A stretch of 64,000 nt of DNA, taken from contig JARDYH010000001.1 in NCBI GenBank assembly GCA_029215795.1, positions 404,587,154 through 404,651,153 on the forward strand. The letters are read 5' to 3'. Positions 1 to 12,772 of the stretch are shown in pieces. Below the pieces are notes generated by a model. The model was not told the origin of the DNA and did not search any database. It worked only from the letters and a program-made list of their open reading frames with translations. Numbering within the stretch: the first letter of the stretch is position 1; the number at the start of each line of letters is the position of its first letter. The position numbers and the translations under genes were made by a program. Source of the DNA: Anniella stebbinsi. Lineage: Eukaryota; Chordata; Lepidosauria; Squamata; Anniellidae.

Positions 1-227
1 GCTCAGAGGGGAAGAAATGAGCTGTTGTGTCTGTGGAACAGGAGCCCTTGAGAAAAAAACTCCATTTTTGGAATGGAGGCTGGTGGGAGGTGTGCAAATT
101 ATTAGAGGTGTATGAATTGGGGGCTCCCAAGAAGGTGTGGGGAGGAGGCACCCCCACCTTCTGCAGCACTGCAGGTTCAGAGTCAGGTCGAGGACACAGA
201 GGCTGAATCTTGTGACACAACACATCA

Positions 228-345
228 ACCCGGTGCTCTCCAGATGTTTTGGACTGCATCTCCCACCATCCCTCAGGATTGGCTGTGCTGGCTGGGGCTG
301 AAGGGAAGTAAAATCCAAAACATCTGGTGAGCATCAGGCTGGTGA
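228..345. mobile_element. Palindromic MITE, same family
   Basis: Contains ctccagatgttttggactgc, ctggctggggctgaaggg and ccaaaacatctggtgagc in the expected order; arms somewhat decayed. Confidence 0.75.
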
Positions 346-3300
346 ACGTTGGTTTAGCACATCCGCTTCCGTAGAGACAAAAGAAATCCAAGGTCTCCAG
401 AATGATTCTTTTTCTTTCTGTCACGGGGTTGCCGTGAAAGCTTTCATTGTTCCAGCCCTCCGTTGGGCCTCTGGAAGTGGGGGCAGTGGGGTTAGTGAGG
501 AATTGGGGGGGGGCTCATGCAGCAATGAGCTTTTGAGACAGCAGGAGGAGGGTGTGCTGCAGAATGACTGAGGCTCGATGAATAGGTAGCACTCCTCACA
601 CGGGGCTCTCAAAAGGCATCCATTCCAGACATGGCATCAGCCTTGCACCTGAAGCCTTGACCTTGGCTTCATGATGTATTCGGCAAGAAAGCTCCCCATC
701 CGGCTCAGAATTGGGCTCAGACAACTGAAGCACATCCCTTCCCCCCACCTGCCCAAGCTCAGAGAACCCATTGCTGAGCTACGTCTGACTCTGATCTGCC
801 CCTGTGGATGCCACTGAGAGCACAACGGATCCCAGTTCTTCCCCTGAGCGTCAGACTGGACCTTCAGCCTCCTCCTCTCCTGCCACCACCTCAAGACACA
901 GGAGGGGAGGGGAGGAGGTCTCCCCAGCCCTTCCCAGCCCTTGGCAGGCTGCTAAGGCCGTCACCCAGGCACCAGGGGCATGAGGGGAGGGGGTGCTGTA
1001 TTTCCCCGTGCTCCTGACCACTGGCTCCCAGCCGTAGCCCCACCCCAGGGGCTGGAGGGAGGAGGAGACCATTGATGCGCTGCTACCACCGCAGCAAGCC
1101 AGGTAAGTGAGTGGGTGAAGGGGGGGACAGGCAGTGGGGGCTGGTGGCTCCGATACCAGTGGGGCAGTGAATCCATCAGAACCAGCCAGAACTCGGAAGG
1201 AGCTCTCCAAGGCCCCACTGATATCGCTGCCCCCCCTGCCTCCACTGGCGACAGGGCTTGAGTTGAAACAGAGCTTCATATCTGGGGTGAGCATTACGAG
1301 CAACTCAGGCTTGCATTTCCATGCTAGGGAATCTGGCATCGCTTGTGACGGCCAATCGGGACAACGGCTCCCCTGGGCACCACCCAGGATTGAAGAGCCG
1401 TGATGCGACAGGAGTCCAACCAATGTTCTGCACAGCTTTGTAACTTTGAAATTCGACTCTTCTGCCCTCTGAGAGTTGTGAGAAAGCAGATGCTCTGGGC
1501 TTCGCCCGCCTGCCTGGAATTGATCTTCTTGACCCTGAATTTCTGGTTCGCCTTCTTGCCTCCATTCCTCGCCAACTCTGCCCTTTGCCCCAGACCTCGT
1601 CCTCCGCTTCTGTTCCTTCTTTCTCATGCCGTCGCCTCCTTTGCACCCTTTCTTCAGCCTTCTTGATTCTGAGCTCCCTGGACTTCCGCTTCCGTCTACC
1701 CCAACATTTCCCCAGTCCTCACGGCCTGCCCTGGTGTGAGGTTCTAATACCAGCCAAACTGATTTTCCTTCCCTTACAGAATCTGGACTCTGCAAAGTTT
1801 AGTCCTCTGGAGCACTGGGAATTCTGTGCCACCCCAGTCCGCAATCAAGGCTTCCCTGCCGCAAGGAGAGCACAATTTCCATGTCGGTGTGGGCTGATAT
1901 TCAGGGGTTGGAGTCAAGCAGGCCGTGGAGCCGTGTGAAGTCTGACGTTGTGTTTCTGTGTTGCAGCAAACGTCCTACGTTTGGGTTCTGTCCGGTTTTG
2001 CGGCCTTGTTTTTCTCTGCCCTTGCACCACATGGCATGAGGTGCAGGTGCGCTGGCCTCCTGCCAGGAAATGCATTTCTCCTCTTGTGTTTCAGCACTGT
2101 GTCCAGCTCCATCCTGTAAGGCTCGGCCTGCGTGCTGCCTTTGTTAGGCCACCTGGGTGCGTTGTCTCCTGCTGTCCCTGGCTTCAAGGCCACAGAAAAA
2201 ACATCCATTAAGTGGGAAGGATGAATTCAACTAGCAGTCGGTGGGAACCTTCTGCCTCCCCCCACCCCGCCCCCAAAATCCCAGGCAGATTGTTTCCAGC
2301 TAGTTCATGATTGGCTGAAAGGGATCACCACAGATTTACTAAAGGCTTTGGGATATAATAAAACTGGGGAGGAGAGGAGATGCCTTGCTTTCATTTTGCC
2401 CTGTCCAGTTTGCTTTGCACAGCTCACTAAATCCTGAGGGCCTGTTCTATGAAAGGCCCATTCCGCTCTGCAGTACGGATCGACGGATGTAGTCAGCGTT
2501 GTCATTTTGCCCTATAAGCATTGTCCCCAATCCTCACCCTGGTTCTTTTGTGTGCTATTTCTTGTCTTGTTTCCCTTTCTGCAAAGAAGTTCACCACCTC
2601 TCATAAGGGACTGTATGTGCTTCAGTCCAGCTGGTCTTGGACTGAGGCCGGAGCTTTCCTCTTGCTCATTGCTTCTGTTGATGGTTTCGGGCCACGGGCT
2701 TTGAAGCAGAGGGGGCCGGCTTGGGCCCTTGCTTCACACCCCTTAGGGGTGTCCTATAAGGTCTGGGAGGGGCTTGGCTCAGGCTGAGCTGGACGTAAGA
2801 AAATAGAGTGGGTGGTTTTAAAAGAATTGAGGAAAGAAGGGAGGTAATGAATGATGAAGCCAGGGTTATTTTTGTAACTGAATAATGTGACTCTTATTTT
2901 TTACAAATGGACAATGAAGCAAATTTCTTATGAATGAAAACAAATGGCATTCTGAAATGGCAAAACATCATGCCCCTCCTTTTGCATAAAACGTGGAGGG
3001 GGGGAAAACTCCTTGCAAATAGAAGAGCAGCAGAGCAGGGAAATGCCTGGGCTGCTCCCTGTGCTGGTTTTCTGTTTGCAGAGTCGCTCAACACATACGA
3101 GAGGGCATTCAACAAGGCGACCTTCCACTCACATGGTGCAATCTACTCCACGCATGCAGCATTCTCAGCCCTGCTGCTGCTGCTGCTGCTGCATGTGTAG
3201 ACCCAGAGGTGGCTGATATCCCCCCCACCCCATTTTACCCTAGGTTCGGTTAATGCAGGTGTGTCAAGAGCCTCCTGCTCTGCCTTCCTCCCCCTCCACA

Positions 3301-5716
3301 CAGGTGTGCACACACAGATACACACACACACCGTGCCCATTCTTGCCTTCATTGGGACTCTGAGCACGTTGGCCCTGGAACTATCCCCCACGGAGCTCAT
3401 TATCACAGGGTGGATTTTCCCCTCCAGCCCTGGCGGAGCTCCATGCTCGGCTCACTCCCTGCTCCCTCTGGCTGCCTGGCTTCTTCTTCCCTGGCTGGGC
3501 CCCCTGCTTGGCTTCGTCTTCCCTTGGCAGGCCCAAGGCTAGACGGCGGGATCTTCAGGTGGCAGCCGGAGGAAAAGGAGTCTGGAGAAAGCAGGTTTAG
3601 CCTTTAGGTGGGATGGAAGCAGGAGCAGGATGCTGCTCGCTTGGGCAGGTAGGTCAGGAGCAGCCAAGGATGAATCATGGGGCAGTGGTGCTTTCTAGTA
3701 GTTTCCCACTTTTGCATACGTCACTCCCGTTCTTCCTGAACTTTGACAATTTTCTCAGATTTCAGTTTGGTCTGTCCTGAACATTGAGATCCCCCCCCCC
3801 CCCCACACACACATTTGGATACAACTTTGCCTAATATACATGTTTTTGTAAGGCATTTCCTAATATAATGCATTTTCAATGTTATTTGAACCAATATATG
3901 CATTTCTATGTGGTCTTCCCCTGATTTGGATGTGAATTCTGGAATTGTACCCATTTCAGTGACTGTCTCTCAAGATAACAGAGCTGGCAAAAACCTCTTT
4001 CTGGGGGGCTCAGAGTGCTTCTGCCAGACAGAGATACTATTGCAGACAGGGCAGCTCACCTGTCTAGATTAGTGCAAGGCAACTTTGTACATATTCCTCT
4101 TGAGGTGCATGAATCAGTAAAGCTCAAGTTCATTGATGTGCTCCAATGTGCAGCTTGAAGCTCAGTCCATCTCAGATTGCAAACTGGGTGGGTTTTTCTG
4201 CATGTAATTTTGTGCGCATTTAGTTGTGAACGTTTTTAAATGTACACATTTTCTCCCATTGACTAAAGGCTGTTTGTGCGCATTTCCAAATGTACACATG
4301 TCTCTATGCACATTTCCCAAGTGTGTGTGGTTTTTGAGCACATTTGGTGTTACTTGAATTGTCATGCAAGCTCGGGGATGTACAGTCTCCGGACCGCAGG
4401 TTGTGCTGAGGTCCACATTCAGTTCCAGGAGGTGTAAATTGGTACAAAAGATGGCCTGAAATGAATCACAGTGTGCCTTCCTAAACAGTGCCCTCTGACT
4501 CATGTTCTCCCCTGCCCACTGTCCCGCCATGAGCGGATGGGTCAGGCAGGTGCAGGGAGGGAGATTGGGGGCGGCAGCCCCCTCCTGAGCCTGCCTGCTC
4601 CTCCTCCTCCGAGCTGCTGACTCAAAGCAACACAAAAAGTTGCATTCTGCATTGCGAGGCCAGGGATTGAAACAGCCAGGTCAATGCGCTTGGAGCCTTT
4701 GGCCCCTTCTGTGGCTTTGCATCGACGTTGCGCCTTTGATTTGGGGAGAAACAGAATTTCTGAGCAGGCCTATTGATCACTGCCTGCAGCTCAGCCCAAG
4801 TTGAGTGGGTTTCCTTTCGTTCGGAGTGATTTTGCCTGCTCTTGCTTCTCAGCCTGTGCTGCTGCGAAGCCTTTGGCTGGCCGTCTGCAGAGCCCCGGAT
4901 AACTGCCCTCCCTGCCACGAGGGAAGGAAGAGGGGGAGGCGGCCTTTCATCCATTATTGATGCACTGGTGGTCCAGCGAGCTCTTTTGGGGATGCAGAGC
5001 GGGGAGGGGAGGGGACAAGAAGATGAAAGGGGGGTCATGTGATCAGGCGGCGGGCCTTTTCCTAGAGGGTGGAAATGCTGCCTGAGCTAACAGAGGGCCA
5101 ATTACTAGATGAAATGCCAGCAGCTATACTTAAGAGGAAAGACGAAGATGAACTTAAAGGAGTGGAGGTGGAGAAGCTGCACAGTAGCACCTCCCCCTGG
5201 CTTCTAAAGCAAGCATCCTATTAACACACGGAAGGAAGGAAGGAGGGGAGGGAGGGTGTGCCATTAAAACAGCCTTCCCGGCAATGGGCTACGGCGGCAG
5301 TGGATGGGCGCACGCAAATAGCTCGTAAGGAACGGTCATTAAATTTTCATCGGTTGATAGCTGGGAGAGGGGGGGGAGCCTGGGAGGAGGGGGCTGTGGA
5401 GGCCAGGGATGCCAGGGAGCAGGAGAGGGCCTGAGAGGCAGAGCAGCAGCAGCAGCTGGGGAGATCTGCAAGAAAACCTCGAGAACAAACTCACGCCCAT
5501 TCCTAGGAGCCAAACTTTCAACCCTCTGGCGCCGTCATCTCTAGCAAGGAAGGTGGGCCTCACGGCCGCCAGCTGAGTCCCAGTCACTTTACCACGTTGT
5601 TCTCGGAAGACTCCCGCCGACTTTTTAAATGAGGAAGAACCATCCCAAGAGGGTGGTTTTTTTTACCCCCTCCCCACTGGGTTAGAAATTGGTCCATAGT
5701 TACCAGAACCACAACA

Positions 5717-6077
5717 CAGGGGGCCCCTCCACAAGGATGCGCTTTTGCGCCCGGTTCGGGGATTATGCGCATTTTCGCGGAGGCGCATTCACGCCTAATC
5801 CCTCTGCACGGGAGGCGGCGAGAGGCGGCGAAGCGCATTAATTGATGTCCAAAAAGCGCTTTAGAAGACGTTAATGCGCATAATCGCTTGTTCACACGGC
5901 GAAAATGCGCTTTAACGGCCGGAGAAAAATAAAAGTCGCTATTTAACGCGCATTTGAAAATGCGCATTATCGGGGAGATAACGCGCCTGTACGCCCGTGT
6001 TGCGCTCCGCTGGTGTGGAGGTAAAATTTATAATGAGCCTTCAAGGCTCATTAAACGTCTCGTGTGGAGGAGGCCTG
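5717..6077 (-). mobile_element. CpG-rich hAT-like non-autonomous element, copy 1
   Basis: About 360 bp rich in 'aatgcgcat' and 'gcgcattt' words, with ends cagggggcccctccacaagg and cgtgtggaggaggcctg that are roughly inverted. It is the reverse complement of 43678-44042 with only scattered differences by eye. Unlike the surrounding DNA it keeps dozens of CpGs. A minus-strand frame through it is open and shared with copy 2, but no known domain is visible. Exact ends and target duplication were not resolved. Confidence 0.8.
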
Positions 6078-7119
6078 AGTTGATGAGCCAGCAAGATTAG
6101 TCAATTAAATCAGCAGATTAAAAACAACAACCATTCATTCTTTTTAAGAATACAGATGTGTATTAAAACTTTGGATGGCAAATGGCCCATCTTAGTAGAA
6201 GCGTTCCCACTTGTGTGTATGAGAAAGGGTGTGTGTATTCTAAGAAGGCTTTTCAAAATGGCACCAGAGGTCAAGGCAGAGGCCAGGACTGAGCACCAAA
6301 GCAGAAAATGACTCTTCTGAACCCAAATTACGCTGGCGGACAGTACAGCAGATTGCAGCAAGCTAGGCCCACCCAGTTAAAATCATAGGACAAAAATAAA
6401 ACCCAGAAGAGGCAGGGAGTGATGCCCAGAGCCCAGCAGGAGACAATGCTTGGGTGTAAATGAACAAGTGGTCTGACGGGATAGAAGGTTGAAATGGGCA
6501 CAAAAATGCTTAAGAGTTTTATGCAAACTTTTATATATATCAATCAAAGTTTAGGACAAATCAAACTGGATCCCTGGTACAGTGTGGCCTGTATGCTTTC
6601 TGCTCCTCCCAGCACATGACTCCAATGAAAGATATAATTTCTGATCTAGTCTGGCGCTAATTGCCACAATTGTAGAAATCGCCACAGACTCTGCAAAATT
6701 AAAATAAACAATAGAAATGGATAATTATGGAAAAGCCATATTTCGTAAAGGCCAGCCGGGTGGCAATTAGCTGCTGCTGGTGGCGTGATTTCTGAATGCT
6801 TCTTGATAAAGGTCCTTCATGCTCCCCCCTGTCTCCCTCCCTCCGCTTTGCCTCCTTTCTCTCTGAGTACCTGCCCAGTCATTTCATCACACCTTCGGGG
6901 AATTTGCATTGGGTACGTGATAATAGGCATTTGTCTAACTGGATAGCAACGGGCATCATGACTGCCTGCTGTCTCCAGGGGCCTGAAAGGCTGCAGCTGA
7001 GAGTGAAGCGTAAATGATGGCATTGATTAGATCAATCAATAGGAGTCCAAAACTGAAAAAAGCAGCCAGTGAAAGTAGGTTGACGTTCGATGTTTCCCAG
7101 TAAGGCTAGAGCATCCTCG

Positions 7120-7240
7120 CCCGGACCTGGTGTCCTCTGGATGTTTTGTACAATAGTTCCCATCATCCCAAACCATTGGCCCTGCTGGCTGGGGCTGAAG
7201 GGGGTTCCAGTCCAAAACATATCAAGGGTACCAGGTTGGA
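7120..7240. mobile_element. Palindromic MITE, same family, diverged
   Basis: Reads tcctctggatgttttgtaca, then ccctgctggctggggctgaa, then ccagtccaaaacatatcaag and gtaccaggttgg. Arms still pair over much of their length. Confidence 0.72.
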
Positions 7241-8020
7241 GGAGGCTAGGGCAGAGCTATAGATTTTCCATTATCCACCCATGTTCAGTTTCGAAGTGCA
7301 GGCGTTCATCGTCACAATCCCATAGCCAAGCCCCCAAGAAGTGTTCAGAAATTCAGGTAGCAGTGCTGAGTGTGGATCCATATCAACAAACTAGTTCCTG
7401 CTGCTAACATGTCTGCCAGGAGCAGGTCTTTTGTAAAGCAAATGGGTCTTCATGGAAGACTCATGGAGCTTATCCCTAAGGGCTTTGCATTGCAACACGG
7501 AACACGATTGTTGTGGGGAAAATTCAGTCCACCCATTGGTTCTCGTCCTGGCTTGTGGGGCCACGGAGGAAAGCCCTCCTTCCATCTGCCCACATGGTAT
7601 ATTTAGCGATATTGAGCTGCTCCTCCACACATTCTCAGCCTTTCCTTTCAAGAGAAGATTAAAAGGGGATCCTGAGGAAGATTAATCAGCCGCGTTGCCA
7701 CTCCGCCCTATTCTGTTGCAGCTTGGCTGAGCACACAGAGCCATTGCACTGAGGAGTGAGTTATGCTTTCGAGGTATTTTCCAAAACAGAGATCCCCCCC
7801 CCCCTTCTTTCCAAACATATAAGGGATGAGCAAAGGCATTTTAGTGGTTTGAGCTCAGGAGGAATTCTGTGTCATGTTACTGGAAGACGATTGAACACCT
7901 TACTGGAATACAGCTGTTAGTTTTGGTGATGCAAACAGTTCCAGTCATCCTGCAGAACAGGGGTTTTGAAATGTCTGGTCCTCTAGACCTGGCCAAATTG
8001 GGGAAAGGCCATAACTCAGA

Positions 8021-8195
8021 GGAACATAGGCAGGTGCCTTCTACTGGGTCAGAGCTTGGCTCCGGCTGGCCCAGGATTGACGACACGGACTGGCAGCAGT
8101 CTTTCCTGGCCCTACCTGGAGAAGCCAAGAATCGAACCCGGGACCGTCTACGTGCAAGGCAGGTGCTCCATCACATTGAGCTATGGCCCCGCCCT
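8021..8195 (-). mobile_element. tRNA-derived SINE, minus strand
   Basis: Reverse complement starts gggcggggccatagctcaat, with an A-box-like tagctcaatgtgatggagc and a B box ggttcgattc about 35 bases later, then a body ending in aaggcacctgcctatgttcc. This is the order of a Pol III tRNA-like head and a SINE body. It lies just upstream of exon 1. Confidence 0.8.
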
Positions 8196-8895
8196 GCGCT
8201 CAATCCCCAGCATCTCTAGGTAGGTCTGGGAAAGGCTCCTCTGTGAGAGCCTGGTCAATTGCAGCCAGTCAGCGACTGAGAAGTCGTTTCCAGAGAAAGA
8301 CTCAAAGATGGGAAAGATGAGGTTGTCTCCATCACACAGAGGCAGCTAGGTGGAGCGATCAGAGCAGGGTCAGTGAGCACCTCTGGAATGTTGAGAGTGT
8401 CGTGGGTGCTCCTACAAAATGGCTGCCAGGGGGCGGATGGCCCCTTTACAACCTGACTGCCATGCTGAGTGTAGCCTTTTGGTGAGAGAGCCCGAGAGCC
8501 TCAGGAGGAGGAGGAGGAGGTGGGGACTGAGCCACAAAACAACCTTTTGAAACCAAACAAGGATGGCCTGGTGAGCAGCACTTCCCTCCCAGGTAAACAA
8601 AGCAATAAACCAATAGAGAAGCCTCTTCGAAGGCTCAGCTCCTGACAGTAAGAAAGTCAAGCTACAGTATACTTATACTTTTGTGGGTTTGCCACACCCC
8701 TTTTGCCTTTGGCTCCACCCACCACTGAAATGCGCCTGCCTCAATACAGGAGTCGGCCCTTGGGCTGAAGGAGGTCGCCTTCTGTGGCCCGAAAGTCAAA
8801 GGCCACCTCCACTGCTTCAATATGCGATGGCTTGTCTGGCATTGGTGACCCAGACCTGACATCACGCCCCCTGCCCTTCTCTTCTCCTTCCACAG

Positions 8896-9029
8896 CAAAA
8901 CCACCTCGGATGAAGAAAGCAAACAGCCTGCCCAAGGGGTGACGCACACGACTGCACAGCCCACGCACTCTCCGGCCTGGGAGGAGAAGGTGACCGTGGA
9001 AATCGACGCGGCGAAGGCCGACGAGGAAG
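8896..9029 (+). CDS. CCDC33: CCDC33-like exon 1 of window: first C2 domain, middle
   Basis: A 134-base exon preceded by a pyrimidine-rich acceptor (ccttccacag) and followed by donor gtgggg. It starts with the last base of a split codon and ends with one base of the next codon. It reads KTTSDEESKQPAQG, then VTHTTAQPTHSPAWEEKVTV, then EIDAAKADEE. The P-x-W-x-E motif followed by an alternating hydrophobic strand (VTVEI) is typical of the central strand of C2 domains. The stretch before it is a variable acidic/polar loop. The preceding exon, which should hold the first C2 strands, was not found in the 8.9 kb upstream. Confidence 0.87.
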
Positions 9030-9114
9030 GTGGGGAATGCATTCGCCAGGGTGCTGAGCCTCAGGCCACATTAAAATGTGAACTGAATTAATGCCTCTCC
9101 CATCCCTAACTAGC

Positions 9115-9154
<40 letters not shown>

Positions 9155-12100
9155 GTAAAGGTGAGTTTCGTTGGGTATTACGTCCTACATGCGACTCAAG
9201 ATTGTCTCTTTGAAATGTTCCTGTGCAGCGGCCGCCCATGGAGGAAATGCATCTTCTGCTTCCTCTCTTGAGCGCCTTCCTCCCAGGTCCATCGCTTACC
9301 TGACGGGGAAATGATGGTTGCTAATTTGGAGGCCTTTCCCCAGGCAATGCCCATTTGCCCTAGTGTGCAACTGGATCGTTATTGCTCCAAGCTGAGCGAT
9401 GTTATGTGGGTAATCGTAATCATGCTAATGGCATTAGAGTTTGGAATTAGATCAGTGCCCGAGTCTGGCGAAATGAAGCTAGCGGCAGCCAGTCGAGGCA
9501 CTCCACGTAATTCCATTACAGCTGTTGCTTAAGTGAAATAAAGCAGCGTTTGATGTACTTCTCTACCTGCCTTTGCCAGGAATGATTGAGAAAGACGGGG
9601 CCTGTGTTCTTTCAGGGTCAGGCCCTTAATTGGTGTAAATTGCATTTGGAGGAGCCGTTCATTTACACAAGCCAGGATTTGGGGGCTGGGGGAGCAGACG
9701 GGGTGAATGCTCCTCTGTCTTCCATCCTCCATCTCTATCTGTGCACTGGGATTCTTGGATCCTTTAGCCAGTTTGGTCCACTGATGAAGGACCATTTCAG
9801 ACAATGCTTTCAGAGTGCCAAGACCCGGGGTTTGCGATTCCATGTGTGATGAAGAGGCATCAGGAATCATCGTCATGCACCTCGTTAGCCAGCCTGCCTG
9901 CCATCGAGCTGAAAGAATACATTTTTAATACAAATAAAAATGTCCTTTTAGGTTGTGAGCTTGCAGGCAGTGACTGTCTGCCACTCTAAGAGACTTTTTG
10001 GCTGAAGAGTGCAATATAAATACTTTAAAGCTACAGCTTATCCAATATTTAATGATGATTTTAAAGAAAAACGGTTCCTGGCTCTAAATGTAATCAGTGC
10101 TGTCAACTGGAAATACAGAAGATCGCTCAGGTTCTCTGGAATGGTGCTTTATTGATTGCATTGTATTCATGGGCCACTAAATTCTTGTATTCCTGGACCC
10201 AAACAACCCTCTGTTTTATACCTTTAATTATTCCTGACCATTCCAGTTTCTTTCCACAACGTTTGTTTATTAATTTGCGCGCCCTGCTTGTTTCTCTCTC
10301 TTTAAATTGTGTCCCAGATAAGGAAACTGTTTGATTCAGTTACAGCACAACCTCTACTTGTCTGGCCAGAAATATGTCCAACTCAGCTCCTTGGGGTTTA
10401 CTCCCAGATAATGAAGGGTGTAGCTATTTAGGGAACGCGGGAGGGTTGGATTGACATCCCAGGATTTGCATATTTTTGCAGTGGTGAATTTGCGCAAGTG
10501 CAAATTTGGGAATTTGAAAAAAATCTGATTCTGTCAGTGAGAGGACGATAGAACGGAAGGTACCTGACAGTCCATGATATGGAGACAGGAGGGATTTTAC
10601 CAAATCCACACAGACCAACTTCTGCATGACACCAAAACCACACGCTTGTTTCTATGCCAGCAAAGGAGGAGTTAAACCACTCTGCTGTACGGAGGGGGCC
10701 CCTGTCATTAGGCCAAGGGAAAAGGTGCAGCAGGGTGCTGAGCAGAGTGACATTAATTTCTTCTGTGACAAAAGTGTAATTCTCGAGGTGGGCAGCCAGC
10801 ATTGCCGTGAGACCTTGGAGTGCAACCAGAGCCAGGGAGCAGCTTGAGTTTGTTAATTGCATTAAGACGAGGAAAGTGACAAAGGGAAGGAGGGGCGTGG
10901 AAGGAAGGGAGTGTAGATGCGCCAGTTTGTTGATGGACCAGGGGCTGCTTTTCAGGGGTCTTATTCAGTCACTGTTGCTGTGGTGTTCCCCCCACCCCGG
11001 TCTCTGATGGGGTCACGCAGAAAGCCGTTAACGAAGAGGGGGGAATGGCTCTATTCTTCAGTTGCCGAGTCTCGCACGAGCGCCAGGCTCCTCTCGCTTT
11101 AGTCCAAAGGGCTTGAGGTACAAAGGATAATGGTGAGGGGGGAGGGATAATGAGACACGCTTGCAGCATGGAGACCATCTTGAGACACAAAGCAACCGCC
11201 TTTCCCTGACTCTGGACTTCCTAATGAGGTGAGAGCCACGCTCTGCTGGGACTCAGCCAGGCTGTTCTGCAAGGCAGGCAAGATTAATGGAGCGGACGGC
11301 AACAGGGATGGAGAAGGCCACACCCCTGGCCACGTGCCCTTTCCCCACTGGAATGAAGCCCCTGAGAGAGACTCCAGAATGGAATTCAGTCCTTGGGCGG
11401 AAAGCGGTTCTGCACCCCAGCTTATGAGTTGCCGTTGCAAGTGGGAAAGTCTCGATGAGTCCATTTCAGTCTCCTCAAGATTGTCCACCTTCTTGAGGTC
11501 AGGCTCATTCCATCCTGTTTCTTTTCCCCCCAAAGATTCTTGTCCCTTCTTGATTTGGGGACAACATTTTCCGCCTTAGCAAGACAGTATTTTCAACACG
11601 TCATCAGTGTGTGTGTGTGTGAGAGAGAGAGAGAATGATGAAAGCATATCCAAAGCATCAAAACACCAGCAGTTGAAGCTCCTTCCTCTTTGCCCGCAAT
11701 GGTGAAGGATCGCAGCTCAGCAGCACCAAGGACAGCAGCTCATCACTTGGATGACAACATTGGTGTCCCCACAGATCTAAAGCCCCTGAGGGGCATTTTC
11801 ACAAGTGGGACTAAGAATAAAGTGCAAAAGAGGGCTGTTTTTAATCACGTGGACCTTTTGCTCTGTTAGCTTTTGAGATTCTCTTTAGAAACGTGGGAAA
11901 GTCACAGGAACAATTTCTGGAAGACAAGCTGCAGAGCCAACCCAGAGACCTGGAATTAGGCTACCCAACATATCTTTGGGGTTGTATGTTTTGTACTTCA
12001 ATCAGCCACGCCAGGGAGGGATCTCTGATTTTGATTGGGGGTGGTGGTGCATATGGGGGAGGGGGGCTAGTCCTTTCCTCCACCCCCACTTTCCAGGTCT

Positions 12101-12662
12101 AAATCTGCCCCCCCTCCAAACCTGAAAGCTGCCTATTAGCTCCACAGCAGGAGGTGAAAAGGTGTGTATTTTTTTTCTGCTGTGGGGCTAATAATAATAA
12201 TAATAAATTTCTTAGCCGCCTCTCCCTCTGGATCGCGGCGGGGAACAACATTAAATACAAAACAGCATAAAATGCATAAAACTGATTAAAACATATAAAA
12301 CTAATGAATTATGAAAAACGTATAAAACTAATACATTATTAAAATAACAATGAGACATCTTAAAATTCCAACTAGGTAGGCCTGCCGGAACAGATCAGTC
12401 TTCATGGCTTTCTAATAATTTTAGGTTGTTGGTGTGGATTATGTTTAGATTGGGAAAATGGCACAGAGGGAGTAAATAAATAAATGTCCCCCTCCCAGTA
12501 TCTCACTGCTCTGTTCAAAACCAGAGCTCCCTCTCACAGGATTGCTTTAAAGTAAAGAAATAAAATAATAATGGAGACATCTCCCAGCTCGAATGCAATT
12601 GGGCCTCCAGGAACTGTTGTCACACGTGCTGATGATACACCCTCCTCTTCTTTTCTTGCCAG
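9030..12662 (+). other. Intron 1 (3.6 kb)
   Basis: Phase-1 intron between exons 1 and 2. It holds a GT tract (9118-9146), a non-repetitive segment at 9300-9540 rich in TAAT cores, a GT/GA tract (11608-11633) and a minus-strand LINE 3' end (12190-12440). No further exon seen. Confidence 0.8.
12190..12440 (-). mobile_element. LINE 3' end, minus strand
   Basis: An ATA tract, then cttagccgcctctccctctg, gatcgcggcggggaacaaca, then A-rich sequence repeating 'cataaaactaat'. A close relative lies at 54898-55110. Confidence 0.7.
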
Positions 12663-12772
12663 ATCTGTCCTTGATCGTAGCTGACAAAGACACCAAGGAG
12701 GTCTTAGCAAAATACAACATCCCCGTGAAGCACTTGCGTCCCTTTCATCAGTATCACTGTGCACTGGTGCTG
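12663..12772 (+). CDS. CCDC33: CCDC33-like exon 2: end of first C2 domain
   Basis: A 110-base exon with acceptor ttcttgccag and a strong donor gtaagt. The phase-1 junction with the previous exon makes an aspartate, giving DLSLIVADKDTKEVLAKYNI followed by PVKHLRPFHQYHCALVL. This is the final part of a C2 domain: a strand of alternating hydrophobics, a charged turn (ADKDTKE), and a closing strand. Ends in phase 0. Confidence 0.88.

Larger units (their letters stand above)
1..8895. other. Upstream intron or 5' flank, no exon recognised
   Basis: No stretch here can be shown to encode the first half of the C2 domain that must precede exon 1, so the gap is probably intron and the missing exon lies upstream of base 1. 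The region holds two palindromic MITE copies (228-345, 7120-7240), one CpG-rich hAT-like element (5717-6077), a minus-strand SINE (8021-8195), a CTG tract (3171-3192), A/T-rich repeats with 'tgtgcgcattt' motifs (3720-3960, 4190-4370), and non-repetitive stretches at 5040-5350 and 6600-6800 that look like candidate conserved non-coding DNA. At 780-1450 there is GC-rich sequence that I could not assign. Confidence 0.6.

Noticed and set aside
1046..1100. Possible upstream exon ending at a strong donor (cagcaagccag|gtaagt)
   Set aside because: The frame that fits the phase of exon 1 gives residues unlike any C2 strand, and upstream there is an in-frame stop just before the possible acceptor. Likely a chance donor.
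1134..1403. Open frame with a donor-like ctgggggtgagc inside
   Set aside because: No convincing acceptor and no resemblance to the N-terminal half of a C2 domain.
851..1795. Long open frame on the minus strand (314 codons)
   Set aside because: Product is low-complexity with no domain, the region is GC-rich, and no splice or conservation signal supports it. The other frames here are also fairly open, as composition predicts.
5584..5967. Minus-strand 127-codon frame in the CpG-rich element
   Set aside because: Part of it is shared with the second copy, but it has no transposase motif and extends beyond the element; conservation follows from the DNA copy itself.
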